A model generated the notes under the pieces. The model had not been told where the DNA came from, searched no databases, and worked only from the letters and a program-made list of their open reading frames with translations. Positions 1 through 7,568 of a DNA stretch of 64,000 nucleotides are shown piece after piece. Position numbers and translations under genes: made by a program. The stretch's first letter is position 1. The number at the start of each line of letters is the position of its first letter. Origin of the DNA: Acidimicrobiales bacterium (lineage in GTDB: Bacteria; Actinomycetota; Acidimicrobiia; Acidimicrobiales; JAUJNH01); NCBI GenBank assembly GCA_030448245.1, contig JAUJNH010000006.1, positions 79,788 through 143,787 on the forward strand, written 5' to 3'.

Positions 1-524
1 GAGGCCACGCTGGTCTCGCCGTCGGCCCCGGGGGCGGGGGCGTCGAGGGACGAGGACCGGTAGGCCTGGCCCGCTTCGAGCGCCTCGAGCACCTCCTCCT
101 CGGTGACCCCGGCCGAGGAGGCCAGCTCGGCCACGGTGGGTGAGCGGCCCAGCGACTGGCTGAGCTCGTCGACCAGCCTGGTGAGCTCGAGGTAGAGCTC
201 CTGCAGCCGTCGGGGCGCACGGACGGCCCAGCCGGCGTCACGGAAGTGGCGCTTCAGCTCGCCCAGGATCGTGTGGGCGGCGTAGGTGGCGAACTCGACA
301 CCGCGGTCGGCGTCGAAGCGCTCGACCGCCTTCAGCAGGCCGATCGACGCCACCTGGACGAGGTCGTCGAGCGGCTGGCCCCGATCGGCGAAGCGACGGG
401 CCAGGTGGCGAGCGAGGGGGAGGTGGCCCTCGATCAGCCGGGCCGCCGACGCCTGGCTGCGCGTCTCGACGTAGTCGTCGAGGAGTCGTCGGAGCTCCTC
501 GCGGCGGGCGGCGTCGAGCGCCAC
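1..524 (-). CDS. RNA polymerase sigma factor, SigB/SigF type (3' end outside window)
   Basis: The translated fragment of 174 residues reads through sigma region 2 (core motif HLPLARHLARRF, then DDLVQVASIGLLKAVERFD) and region 3 (RAPRRLQELYLELTRLVDEL followed by RSPTVAELA). This layout is typical of the alternative sigma-B/F/G group that directs stress or developmental promoters. The start is GTG at 524, which shares one base with the TAG stop of the upstream anti-sigma gene, so the two are translationally coupled. The C-terminal region 4 lies beyond the left end of the window. Anti-sigma followed by sigma is the classic partner-switching arrangement; no anti-anti-sigma gene is visible here. 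Confidence 0.9.
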   Translation of the reverse strand, partial: MALDAARREELRRLLDDYVETRSQASAARLIEGHLPLARHLARRFADRGQPLDDLVQVASIGLLKAVERFDADRGVEFATYAAHTILGELKRHFRDAGWAVRAPRRLQELYLELTRLVDELSQSLGRSPTVAELASSAGVTEEEVLEALEAGQAYRSSSLDAPAPGADGETSVA

Positions 525-922
525 TAGCTCTGCTTGGTCCGCATGCGGAACCCCGCACCGGCGCCGTCGGTGGGCGGGAGGAGGCTGTAGTCCTCGACGA
601 GCGTGCTGAGGATCCGCTCGGTCAGAGCGCTCAGGACGGCGCCGTCCGCCTCGGCACCGGGACCAGGCTGCAGGCGGGCCTCGACCGCGAACGCACCCTC
701 GAGGATGACGAAGCGGACGGCGAGGGTGGAGGTGGAGTCGACTCGCGAGACGACCGTCCAGCACAGCTCGTCGACGGCCAGGCGCACGTCCTCGACGGCG
801 TCGATCTGGAAGCCGAGGCGGCTGGCCAGACCCGACGCGACCACCCGCACCAGCCGCAGGAGGTCGGGCGTGGTGGGGACCACGAGGTGGATCTCGTCGC
901 CTGCGCCCTTCCGCTCGGCCAC
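524..922 (-). CDS. Anti-sigma factor, RsbW-like ATPase/serine kinase
   Basis: This 132-residue protein has the small GHKL/HATPase_c_2 layout of RsbW/SpoIIAB anti-sigma factors. The N-box is visible as DAVEDVRLAVDELCWTVV, where the normal Asn is replaced by Cys or shifted, and a C-terminal GAGFRMRTK stretch stands where the G-box should be. It probably holds the adjacent sigma factor inactive and may phosphorylate an anti-anti-sigma protein encoded elsewhere. GTG at 922 was chosen because it begins VAERKGAGDEIHL, where homology-like sequence starts; a GGGAGG lies about 16 bases upstream. The gene is divergent from etfB, with 90 bp between the starts. Confidence 0.8.
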   Translation of the reverse strand: MAERKGAGDEIHLVVPTTPDLLRLVRVVASGLASRLGFQIDAVEDVRLAVDELCWTVVSRVDSTSTLAVRFVILEGAFAVEARLQPGPGAEADGAVLSALTERILSTLVEDYSLLPPTDGAGAGFRMRTKQS

Positions 923-1012
923 GCCGTCCGAACCTACACCTCCCGAGGATGGGCCCTCACGGTGCGCGCGGCAGTTGGTCGTCCTCGAAGGATCGTACGA
1001 AGATGGCCAGCC

Positions 1013-1807
1013 ATGCACGTCGCGGTCTGCGTGAAGCAGATTCCGGATCCTGCCGCCCCCGGGCGCCTGGACCCCGAGACCAAGACGCTCGTGCGTGAGG
1101 GGAAGTTCGTCATGGACGACTCCGACAGCTACGGCGTCGAGATGGCGCTGCAGCTGGTGCAGGCAGCCGGAGGCGGCGCCGTGACCGCCATCTCCATGGC
1201 GCCGAACAACGAGATCAAGGGAGTGAAGGACGCCCTGGCCATGGGGGCCGACAGCGCCATCGTGGTCAGCGATCCCGCCCTGAAGGGCTCGGACGCCCTG
1301 TCCACCGCCAGGGTGCTTGCCGCGGCCGTCACCCGGGCGGGCGACGGTGCTGGCCCGGTCGACCTGGTCGTGACCGCCACCGAGTCCACCGACGGGTACA
1401 CCGGCACCACCCCCGTCCAGCTGGCCGCCCTGCTGGACCTGCCGGCGGTCACCTTCGTCAAGAAGGTGGTGTGCGACGGGTCGAAGGTCACGGTCGAGCG
1501 CCAGACCGACGAGGGCTACGACGAGGTCGAGAGCACGCTGCCGGCCCTGGTCACCGTCACCGCTGGTGTCGTCGAGCCGCGGTACCCGTCGTTCAAGGCG
1601 ATCATGGCCGCCAAGAACAAGCCCTGCCACGTCGTCGGCCTCGCCGACCTCGGCCTCGACGCCAGCCAGGTCGGGTTCGCCGGGGCCCGCCAGGAGATCA
1701 CCGAGGTGCTGGCGGCCGAGGAGCGCAAGGGTGGCGACATCGTCGAGGACGACGGCGACGCCCACCTGAGGATCGTCTCGTACCTCGAGAGCCTGAAGGT
1801 GATCTGA
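1013..1807 (+). CDS. etfB: Electron transfer flavoprotein subunit beta
   Basis: The protein has 264 residues, the usual EtfB length, and begins with the family hallmark HVAVCVKQIPDP. The AMP-binding segment is seen in ATESTDGYTGTTPVQLAALL. EtfB pairs with EtfA to carry electrons from acyl-CoA and other flavin dehydrogenases to the membrane quinone pool through ETF dehydrogenase. The ATG at 1013 is preferred over a longer frame because it sits exactly at the conserved N terminus. etfA starts one base after this stop codon, which indicates one operon. Confidence 0.95.
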   Translation: MHVAVCVKQIPDPAAPGRLDPETKTLVREGKFVMDDSDSYGVEMALQLVQAAGGGAVTAISMAPNNEIKGVKDALAMGADSAIVVSDPALKGSDALSTARVLAAAVTRAGDGAGPVDLVVTATESTDGYTGTTPVQLAALLDLPAVTFVKKVVCDGSKVTVERQTDEGYDEVESTLPALVTVTAGVVEPRYPSFKAIMAAKNKPCHVVGLADLGLDASQVGFAGARQEITEVLAAEERKGGDIVEDDGDAHLRIVSYLESLKVI

Positions 1808-1808
1808 G

Positions 1809-2777
1809 GTGGCCGTCGGAACGATCTGGGCCGTGGTCGAGCCGTCCAGCGGCGGTGCCGCCACCAACGGGCTCGAGCTGCTGCGAGGCGCCCGAGAGCT
1901 GACGTCCACCATCGGGGCCGTCACCTTCGGCGACGCCAGTGGCGCGGCGGAGACCCTGGGCGACCACGGCGCCAGCACCGTGCTGACCGTGGACACGGGC
2001 AACGCCATGGCCGGGGTGCCGGTGGCGGCCGCCATCGCCGCCGCCGTCGAGGCCAGGGGCGCCGACGGGCCCACGGCGATCCTGCTCCCCCAGACCTACG
2101 AGGGCAGGGACATCGCCGGCCGCCTCTCGGTGGCGCTCGACGCGCCGGTGCTGGCCAACGTGGTGGGCCTCGAGGAGCGCGACGGCAGGCTGGTGGCCGA
2201 GCACGCCGTGTTCGGCGGGTCCACCATCGTGAAGGCCGCCTTCACCACCGACAGGGTGCAGCTGTTCGTCGTGCGGCCCAAGACGTTCGTGGCCGAGGGG
2301 GGTGCGGGGGGAGCGGGCGCGGTCGAGGCGCTGCCGATCCCCGACACGGGCCGTCCCGGGGCCACCACCGTGGTGGCCCGCCACGCCGAGGAGCGCATCG
2401 GCCCGAAGCTCGACGAGGCGCCGGTCGTGGTCTCGGGGGGCCGCGGCCTGGGCGACAAGGAGCGCTTCGCCATGATCGAGGAGCTGGCCCGGCTGCTGAA
2501 GGGTGCCCCCGGTGCCTCGAGGGCCATCGTCGACGCCGGGTGGGTGCCCTACTCGTACCAGGTGGGCCAGACCGGCAAGACGGTCAAGCCGAACGTCTAC
2601 CTGGCCGTCGGCATCTCCGGCGCCACCCAGCACATGGTCGGCATGAAAGGCGCCAAGAAGATCATCGCCATCAACAAGGACCGCGAGGCGCCGATCTTCG
2701 GGATCGCCGACCTCGGCGTCGTCGGCGACGTCAACAAGGTCGTGCCCAAGCTCATCGACGCCTTGAAGAGCAGGTAG
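1809..2777 (+). CDS. etfA: Electron transfer flavoprotein subunit alpha
   Basis: The protein has 322 residues with the EtfA domain order: an N-terminal Rossmann-like half and a C-terminal FAD-binding domain. The FAD domain shows GLGDKERFAMIEELA, the signature segment GQTGKTVKPNVYLAVGISGA, the QHMVGM loop and the closing VVGDVNKVVPKLI. It forms the heterodimer with EtfB that accepts electrons from flavin dehydrogenases. The start is GTG at 1809, immediately after the etfB stop, so the subunits are co-translated. Confidence 0.95.
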   Translation: MAVGTIWAVVEPSSGGAATNGLELLRGARELTSTIGAVTFGDASGAAETLGDHGASTVLTVDTGNAMAGVPVAAAIAAAVEARGADGPTAILLPQTYEGRDIAGRLSVALDAPVLANVVGLEERDGRLVAEHAVFGGSTIVKAAFTTDRVQLFVVRPKTFVAEGGAGGAGAVEALPIPDTGRPGATTVVARHAEERIGPKLDEAPVVVSGGRGLGDKERFAMIEELARLLKGAPGASRAIVDAGWVPYSYQVGQTGKTVKPNVYLAVGISGATQHMVGMKGAKKIIAINKDREAPIFGIADLGVVGDVNKVVPKLIDALKSR

Positions 2778-2830
2778 AACCTGGGTTGAGCGGGCGCCCC
2801 GCGGGGGACGTTCCGCCGCGAGGGGGAGCC

Positions 2831-3862
2831 ATGACCGTCCGACCACCACTGCCGCCGTGTCGAGGGCCGCTGACCGCGCACCTGTTCCCCCACCTCCAGG
2901 CCGCACCCCACCACCTCCCGCCGCTTCCCGGCACCGACGAGGACGTGCTGTCCGGCGACGACTTCCAGCTGGCGCTGTACTGCTGCTACGAGCTGCACTA
3001 CCAGGGCTTCGCCGACGTCGACGACCGGTGGGAGTGGGAGCCGTCGCTCCTCGCCGCTCGGCGCCAGCTCGAGGAGCGCTTCGAGCGCCGCCTGGTGGAC
3101 GAGGTGGGCCCGCTGGACGAGGTGGTCGACGTCGAGGTCGGACTGCGGGCTGTCATCGACGCGGGCAGCGGCCCGTCGCTGTCGTCGTACCTGCGGGACG
3201 ACGGCACGCTTGAGCAGCTCCGCGAGTTCGCCGCCCACCGCTCGGCCTACCAGCTGAAGGAGGCCGACCCCCACACGTGGGCCATCCCCCGCCTGCGGGA
3301 CGGGGCCAAGGCGGCGCTGGTCGAGATCCAGGCCGACGAGTACGGCGGCGGCGTCGAGGCGCAGATGCACTCCACGCTGTTCGCCACCACGATGGACCTG
3401 CTGGGCCTCGACTGCGGCTACGGCACCTACCTCGACCTGCTCCCCGGGCCGACGCTGGCCACCACCAACCTCGTCTCGCTGTTCGGGCTGCACCGGCGGT
3501 GGCGGGGGGCGCTGGTCGGCCACCTGGCCGTCTTCGAGATGACGTCGGTCCAGCCGATGAGCCGCTACGCCGCGGCCCTGGGCCGTCACGGGCTCGACGC
3601 CGAGGCGACCCGCTTCTACGACGTCCACGTGGCCATCGACGGCCACCACGAGGTCGTCGCGAGCAAGCAGCTGGCCGGAGGGCTGGCGGCGGCCGAGCCC
3701 GAGCTGAGCGGCGACATCCTCTTCGGGGCGCTCGCGCTGATGGAGATCGAGGGCCGGTTCGCCCGCCACCTGCTGGGCGCCTGGGAGGCGGGCAGGACCT
3801 CGCTGCGGTCGCCGCTGCCGTCGGCCGGGGCGGGTGAGCGGGATCCGGGGCCATGGGCCTAG
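2831..3862 (+). CDS. Iron-containing redox enzyme family protein (haem-oxygenase-like fold)
   Basis: This 343-residue protein resembles the iron-containing redox enzyme family, a haem-oxygenase-like diiron fold. Candidate metal ligands are in EIQADEYGGG and the helical stretches around LFGLHRRWRG and VAIDGHHE, where the His and Glu residues expected for a diiron site occur. The substrate cannot be deduced. ATG at 2831 has a good purine-rich ribosome site (GAGGGGGA) just upstream. The frame overlaps the next gene by 10 bases, so it is probably co-translated with the glycosyltransferase. The assignment to the family is by overall pattern; the function is unknown. Confidence 0.7.
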   Translation: MTVRPPLPPCRGPLTAHLFPHLQAAPHHLPPLPGTDEDVLSGDDFQLALYCCYELHYQGFADVDDRWEWEPSLLAARRQLEERFERRLVDEVGPLDEVVDVEVGLRAVIDAGSGPSLSSYLRDDGTLEQLREFAAHRSAYQLKEADPHTWAIPRLRDGAKAALVEIQADEYGGGVEAQMHSTLFATTMDLLGLDCGYGTYLDLLPGPTLATTNLVSLFGLHRRWRGALVGHLAVFEMTSVQPMSRYAAALGRHGLDAEATRFYDVHVAIDGHHEVVASKQLAGGLAAAEPELSGDILFGALALMEIEGRFARHLLGAWEAGRTSLRSPLPSAGAGERDPGPWA

Positions 3863-4839
3863 GCGACGAGCGCCTCGACCTCAGCTACGTCCTGCCCCTG
3901 CGCCGGTGGCGGTTCGAGCCGGACAACGAGCTGGCGGGCTACCTGCGCCACCTGGCCCAGCGGGTCGAGGTCCTGGTCGTCGACGGCTCCGACCCTGAGG
4001 TCTTCGCCGGGCACGGCGGCCTCTTCGCTCCGCCGATCCGCCACCTGCCGGTCGACGCCGACCTGCACGGCGCCAGCGGCAAGGCGAAGGGTGTCATCAC
4101 CGGGGTCCGGGCCGCCAGTCACGAGCGGGTGGTCCTGGCCGACGACGACGTCCGCTACGACGACATCGCACTGGAGCGCATGATCGGGCTGCTCGACCAG
4201 GCCGACCTGGTGCGCCCCCAGAACTATTTCGACCCGAAGCCCTGGCACGCCCGCTGGGACACGGCGCGGTCGCTGCTCAACCGGGCCTTTGGCGCCGACT
4301 ACCCGGGGACGCTGGGCGTCCGCCGCTCCCGGTTCCTCGACGTCGGCGGCTACGACGCCGACTGCCTGTTCGAGAACCTCGAGCTGATGCGCACCATCGA
4401 GGTGGCCGGCGGGACGGTCGTCGCCCCGCTCGACCTCTACGTCCGCCGCCTCCCCTCGACCACCCGCCACTTCTGGTCGCAGCGGGTGCGCCAGGCCTAC
4501 GACGACTTCGCCCTGCCGGCCCGGATGGCCGCCGAGCTCGCGGTCCTGCCTGTGGCCGCGGCCCTCGTGGTGGGCCGGCGGCCGAGGGCACTGGCCACGG
4601 GCGCTGCGCTCACGGTGGCGGCGGCCGAGGTGGGTCGGCGCAAGGCCGGCGGCACCAGGGTCTTCCCCCTGTCGGCGGCGCTGCTGGCGCCGGCCTGGGT
4701 CACCGAGCGGGCGGTGTGCGCGTGGCTGGCGGTCTGGAGCCGGCTGACCCGCGGTGGCGTCCCCTACGCCGGAGCGGTGCTGGCCAAGTCGGCCAACTCC
4801 CGGCGCGAGCTGCGCCGCCGCCTGGCCACGACCCGCTGA
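3853..4839 (+). CDS. Glycosyltransferase family 2-like protein with membrane-associated tail
   Basis: The 328-residue protein begins with a GT-A-like fold: SYVLPLRRW, then EVLVVDGSDPEVF, and the acidic metal/nucleotide-sugar motif VLADDDVRYDD near residues 95-105. Further on, SRFLDVGGYDADCLFENLELM resembles the acceptor-side motif of GT2 enzymes. The C-terminal third has two or three hydrophobic stretches that could anchor the enzyme to the membrane. The overlap with the preceding redox gene suggests a shared transcript. Acceptor and donor are unknown. Confidence 0.7.
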   Translation: MGLGDERLDLSYVLPLRRWRFEPDNELAGYLRHLAQRVEVLVVDGSDPEVFAGHGGLFAPPIRHLPVDADLHGASGKAKGVITGVRAASHERVVLADDDVRYDDIALERMIGLLDQADLVRPQNYFDPKPWHARWDTARSLLNRAFGADYPGTLGVRRSRFLDVGGYDADCLFENLELMRTIEVAGGTVVAPLDLYVRRLPSTTRHFWSQRVRQAYDDFALPARMAAELAVLPVAAALVVGRRPRALATGAALTVAAAEVGRRKAGGTRVFPLSAALLAPAWVTERAVCAWLAVWSRLTRGGVPYAGAVLAKSANSRRELRRRLATTR

Positions 4840-4843
4840 GGCG

Positions 4844-5608
4844 CTAGACCAGCGGCCAGGGGTAGGGGCGGCGGCTGGGGTCGGGGTTGGGCAGCTCGCC
4901 CCGCTCGGCCAGAGCCGAAGCCCGCCGGACGACCATGGCGACCTCTCGGGGGTGCAGGAGGCGCTGCAGCGGCTCGGGGGGGTCGTCGGCCAGCCGGCGC
5001 AGGTCGTCGCGCCAGGCGTCGTCGATCCGGTCGCCGGCGAAGTCCCAGATCACGGTGCGCAGCTTCGGCTCGACGTGGAAGCACAGCCCGTTGTCGATGG
5101 CCCAGACGAGCCCGTCGTCACCCAGGAGGCAGTGTCCGGCCTTGCGGTCGGTGTTGTTGACCACGATGTCGAACACGGCCAGCTGGCGGAGGCGGTCGTG
5201 GTGGGCCGGGTCGTCGAGGATCGTGAAGTAGTGCTCCTCCTGGTCGCCCCACACGAACCGCTGCAGCGAGCCCTCACCGAGAGGGGCGTCCGGCCGCACC
5301 AGCGTCTCGGGGACGAGGTGCCAGCCCAGCGCCTCGGAGACGACCCACGCCGCCACCTCGCGCTTGTAGAGCCCGCCGGTGAAGTCCCACAGCGGCCGCT
5401 CGCCCCGGTGCGGCTTGTAGATGGCGTGGCAGCCGTCGCCGGCCAAGGTGAGCGCCACCAGGAAGGTGGCGTTCGACGACCACTGCATGCGCCCGATCAG
5501 CTCGACGTCGCCACAGGCCAGGACCTCGACGTACCGACCGGGGTCGAGGTCGACGAAGCGGCCGATGGCTACAGCCGCGGAGGACGGTGACCGTTCGTCT
5601 TCGGGCAC
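4844..5608 (-). CDS. SCO1664 family protein (kinase-like fold)
   Basis: The 254-residue protein matches the actinobacterial SCO1664 family, which has a PI3/PI4-kinase-like fold. Visible landmarks are AIYKPHRGERPLWDF with a nucleotide-binding-type Lys, REVAAWVVSEALG, and FDIVVNNTDRKAGHCLL with the Asp and Asn of a kinase-type catalytic loop, followed by WAIDNGLCFH. No substrate is established. The GTG start at 5608 is an inference and makes the gene overlap the upstream DUF3090 gene by 40 bases in a different frame. In other actinobacteria this family sits with DUF3090 and a histidine-phosphatase gene, as here, often near mycothiol genes. Confidence 0.8.
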   Translation of the reverse strand: MPEDERSPSSAAVAIGRFVDLDPGRYVEVLACGDVELIGRMQWSSNATFLVALTLAGDGCHAIYKPHRGERPLWDFTGGLYKREVAAWVVSEALGWHLVPETLVRPDAPLGEGSLQRFVWGDQEEHYFTILDDPAHHDRLRQLAVFDIVVNNTDRKAGHCLLGDDGLVWAIDNGLCFHVEPKLRTVIWDFAGDRIDDAWRDDLRRLADDPPEPLQRLLHPREVAMVVRRASALAERGELPNPDPSRRPYPWPLV

Positions 5609-6132
5609 ACGTGGCCCCGGGGGTCCAGCGGATAACCGCAGAGCGGGCAGGCGGCGCGGCCAGTGGCCACCAGGGTGGCGCCGCGCATGGCCAGGGCCGC
5701 GGCCTGGCCCCGGGTGCAGCCGAAGCGGGCGACGGCGCCCTGGGGAGCGTCCTCGTCGTCCTCGTCGTCGTCCAGGTCGTCGTCGTCCACGTCGTCGTCG
5801 TCCACGTCGAGGCGGACCAGCTCCTCGCACACGATGACGACCCGGTCGTCGTCGCTGCTGAACGACAGCCCGAGCGAACCGACGACGAAGTCGGCCAGCG
5901 TGGGCTCCTCGAGATCGAGCTCGGCGGGCTCGGGGATGGGCGAGCTGGCCGGGTTCTCGTGGAGCAGGTCTCCCAGCCGCTCGGCCAGCGCCGCCACCTG
6001 GCCCTTCTCCACCTTCAGGCTCACGAGCAGCGAACCCTCCCGGGCCTGCAGGAAGAAGGTCCGGCTGCCCGGCTGGCCGACGGTCCCGACCGTGATCCGG
6101 TCCACCGACGACAGGTCGTAGCTACTGCTCAT
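5569..6132 (-). CDS. DUF3090 family protein
   Basis: This 187-residue protein has the DUF3090 N-terminal region (DRITVGTVGQPGSRTFFLQA) and ends in a zinc-ribbon-like tail, CPLCGYPLDPRGHVCPKTNGH, giving a CxxC plus a further Cys and His. Between them, around residues 109-129, is a run made almost wholly of Asp and Glu with a few Val and Leu, encoded by a GTC-rich trinucleotide stretch at about 5751-5812. The function of the family is unknown. The ATG at 6132 is close behind the upstream phosphomutase-like gene (10 bases), and the 3' end overlaps SCO1664, so the three genes form one operon. Confidence 0.85.
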   Translation of the reverse strand: MSSSYDLSSVDRITVGTVGQPGSRTFFLQAREGSLLVSLKVEKGQVAALAERLGDLLHENPASSPIPEPAELDLEEPTLADFVVGSLGLSFSSDDDRVVIVCEELVRLDVDDDDVDDDDLDDDEDDEDAPQGAVARFGCTRGQAAALAMRGATLVATGRAACPLCGYPLDPRGHVCPKTNGHRPPRL

Positions 6133-6142
6133 CGCGCTGCGC

Positions 6143-6781
6143 TCACGCAGCGCCGGGGAGCTTGTCCGTGGAGTTGACGCACAGCACGTTGGGCCCCGCC
6201 GCCGAGTAGGCGATGACCGTGATCGAGCAGGGGCTCACCCCGAAGCGCTGGAAGTGGTCGAGGTGGCTGCCCATGGCGTCGGCGACCACGACCTTGATGG
6301 GGTCGGCGTGGCTGACGCAGACGACCACCTGGCCGGGGTGGGCGGCGACGATGCGGCGGACGGCGTCGGACGTGCGGGCCTGCATCTCGAGGAACGACTC
6401 GCCCGCTGGGAAGCGGAACATCGACGGCGTCCGCTGCACCTGCTGCCACTCCGGGAGCTTGTACAGCTCCTTCAGCTCCCGACCCGTCCACTCGCCGAAG
6501 TCGCACTCGAGGAGACCCCGCTCGACGCTGACCGGCAGGCCCAAGGCCTTGGCGATCGGCGCCGCCGTCTCACGGGTCCGCTCGAGCGGCGACGCGTAGA
6601 CCGCAGCGACCTTCCCGTAGGCGCCGAGCCGGTCGGCGGCCGCTTGGGCCTGGGCTCGACCCTGGTCGGCCAGGTGCAGCCCGCGGGCGCGGCCCGGCAG
6701 CACCTTGCCGGTGGTCGGGGTCTGGCCGTGACGGACGAAGGCGATCGTCGTCGGCTTCGGTGGCTTGCGGCGAGCCGGCAT
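6143..6781 (-). CDS. Histidine phosphatase superfamily protein (MSMEG_4193-type putative phosphomutase)
   Basis: The 212-residue protein carries the histidine phosphatase signature VRHGQTPTTGKVLPGRA, in which the His becomes phosphorylated. It also has the RTRETAAPIA segment, the acidic catalytic residue region ERGLLECDFGEWTG and the second His in CVSHADPIKVV. This is the pattern of the mycobacterial MSMEG_4193 group, usually annotated as a putative phosphomutase; the substrate is not known. It is the first gene of the conserved trio with DUF3090 and SCO1664. The ATG at 6781 gives the expected length. The gene is divergent from the uracil-DNA glycosylase, 28 bases away. Confidence 0.85.
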   Translation of the reverse strand: MPARRKPPKPTTIAFVRHGQTPTTGKVLPGRARGLHLADQGRAQAQAAADRLGAYGKVAAVYASPLERTRETAAPIAKALGLPVSVERGLLECDFGEWTGRELKELYKLPEWQQVQRTPSMFRFPAGESFLEMQARTSDAVRRIVAAHPGQVVVCVSHADPIKVVVADAMGSHLDHFQRFGVSPCSITVIAYSAAGPNVLCVNSTDKLPGAA

Positions 6782-6809
6782 GTTCAGCTCTGCACCGTAG
6801 TTTGGCGCC

Positions 6810-7541
6810 GTGGCTAGCCCAGTGCCGTCCAACCGGCCCCGCGGCCCGGCCCGGGGCACCGGCGACCTGGCTCGGCTCGAGGCCGAGATCACCGGTTGCC
6901 GCCGCTGCCCCCGCCTGGTGGCGTGGCGGGAGCAGGTGGCCGAGGAGCGGCGGGCCTCGTTCCGCGACGAGGAGTACTGGGGCCGGCCGATCCCGGGATT
7001 CGGCGACCCGGCCGGTCGCCTGCTGGTCCTCGGGCTGGCACCGGCGGCGCACGGGGGGAACCGCACCGGCCGGGTGTTCACCGGGGACCGCAGCGGCGAC
7101 TGGCTCTACGCCGCCCTGTTCCGGGCGGGCTACGCCAACCAGCCGACGTCACGCCACCGCGACGACGGCCTCCAGCTGTCGGGCTGCTGGGTCTGCGCCG
7201 CCGTGCGCTGCGCCCCGCCGGCCAACAAGCCCACCCCGGACGAGCGCGACGCATGCGCCCCGTACCTCGAGCGGGAGGTGGACCTGCTCCCCGACATCGC
7301 CGTGGTCGTGGCCCTCGGCCGCTTCGCCTGGGACGTAGCCTGGTCGGTGCTGGCCCGCGGGGTCCGCCCCCGCCCGGCGTTCACCCACCTGGCCGAGGCG
7401 GCGCTTCCTGCCGACATCGCCGGCCGCCCGCGCACGCTGGTCGGCTCGTTCCACCCGAGCCAGCAGAACACCTTCACCGGTCGCCTCACCGAGCCCATGT
7501 TCGACGCCGTCTTCGCCCGGGCCCGCGCCCTCGGCGCCTGA
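6810..7541 (+). CDS. Uracil-DNA glycosylase, family 5 (UdgB-type)
   Basis: This 243-residue enzyme removes uracil, and in this family some other deaminated bases, from DNA. It has the family-5 active-site motif GLAPAAHGGNRTGRVFTGD at about 75-93, with no Asp or Asn in the position used by family-1 enzymes. The second motif is GSFHPSQQNTFTGRLT near the C terminus. Four cysteines fit the 4Fe-4S cluster pattern: Cys30 and Cys33 (CRRC), Cys134 and Cys149. The start is GTG at 6810. The gene stands alone on the plus strand between two minus-strand units. Confidence 0.92.
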   Translation: MASPVPSNRPRGPARGTGDLARLEAEITGCRRCPRLVAWREQVAEERRASFRDEEYWGRPIPGFGDPAGRLLVLGLAPAAHGGNRTGRVFTGDRSGDWLYAALFRAGYANQPTSRHRDDGLQLSGCWVCAAVRCAPPANKPTPDERDACAPYLEREVDLLPDIAVVVALGRFAWDVAWSVLARGVRPRPAFTHLAEAALPADIAGRPRTLVGSFHPSQQNTFTGRLTEPMFDAVFARARALGA

Positions 7542-7568
7542 AGCGGTAGCCGGATGGAGCCCGGCCGA

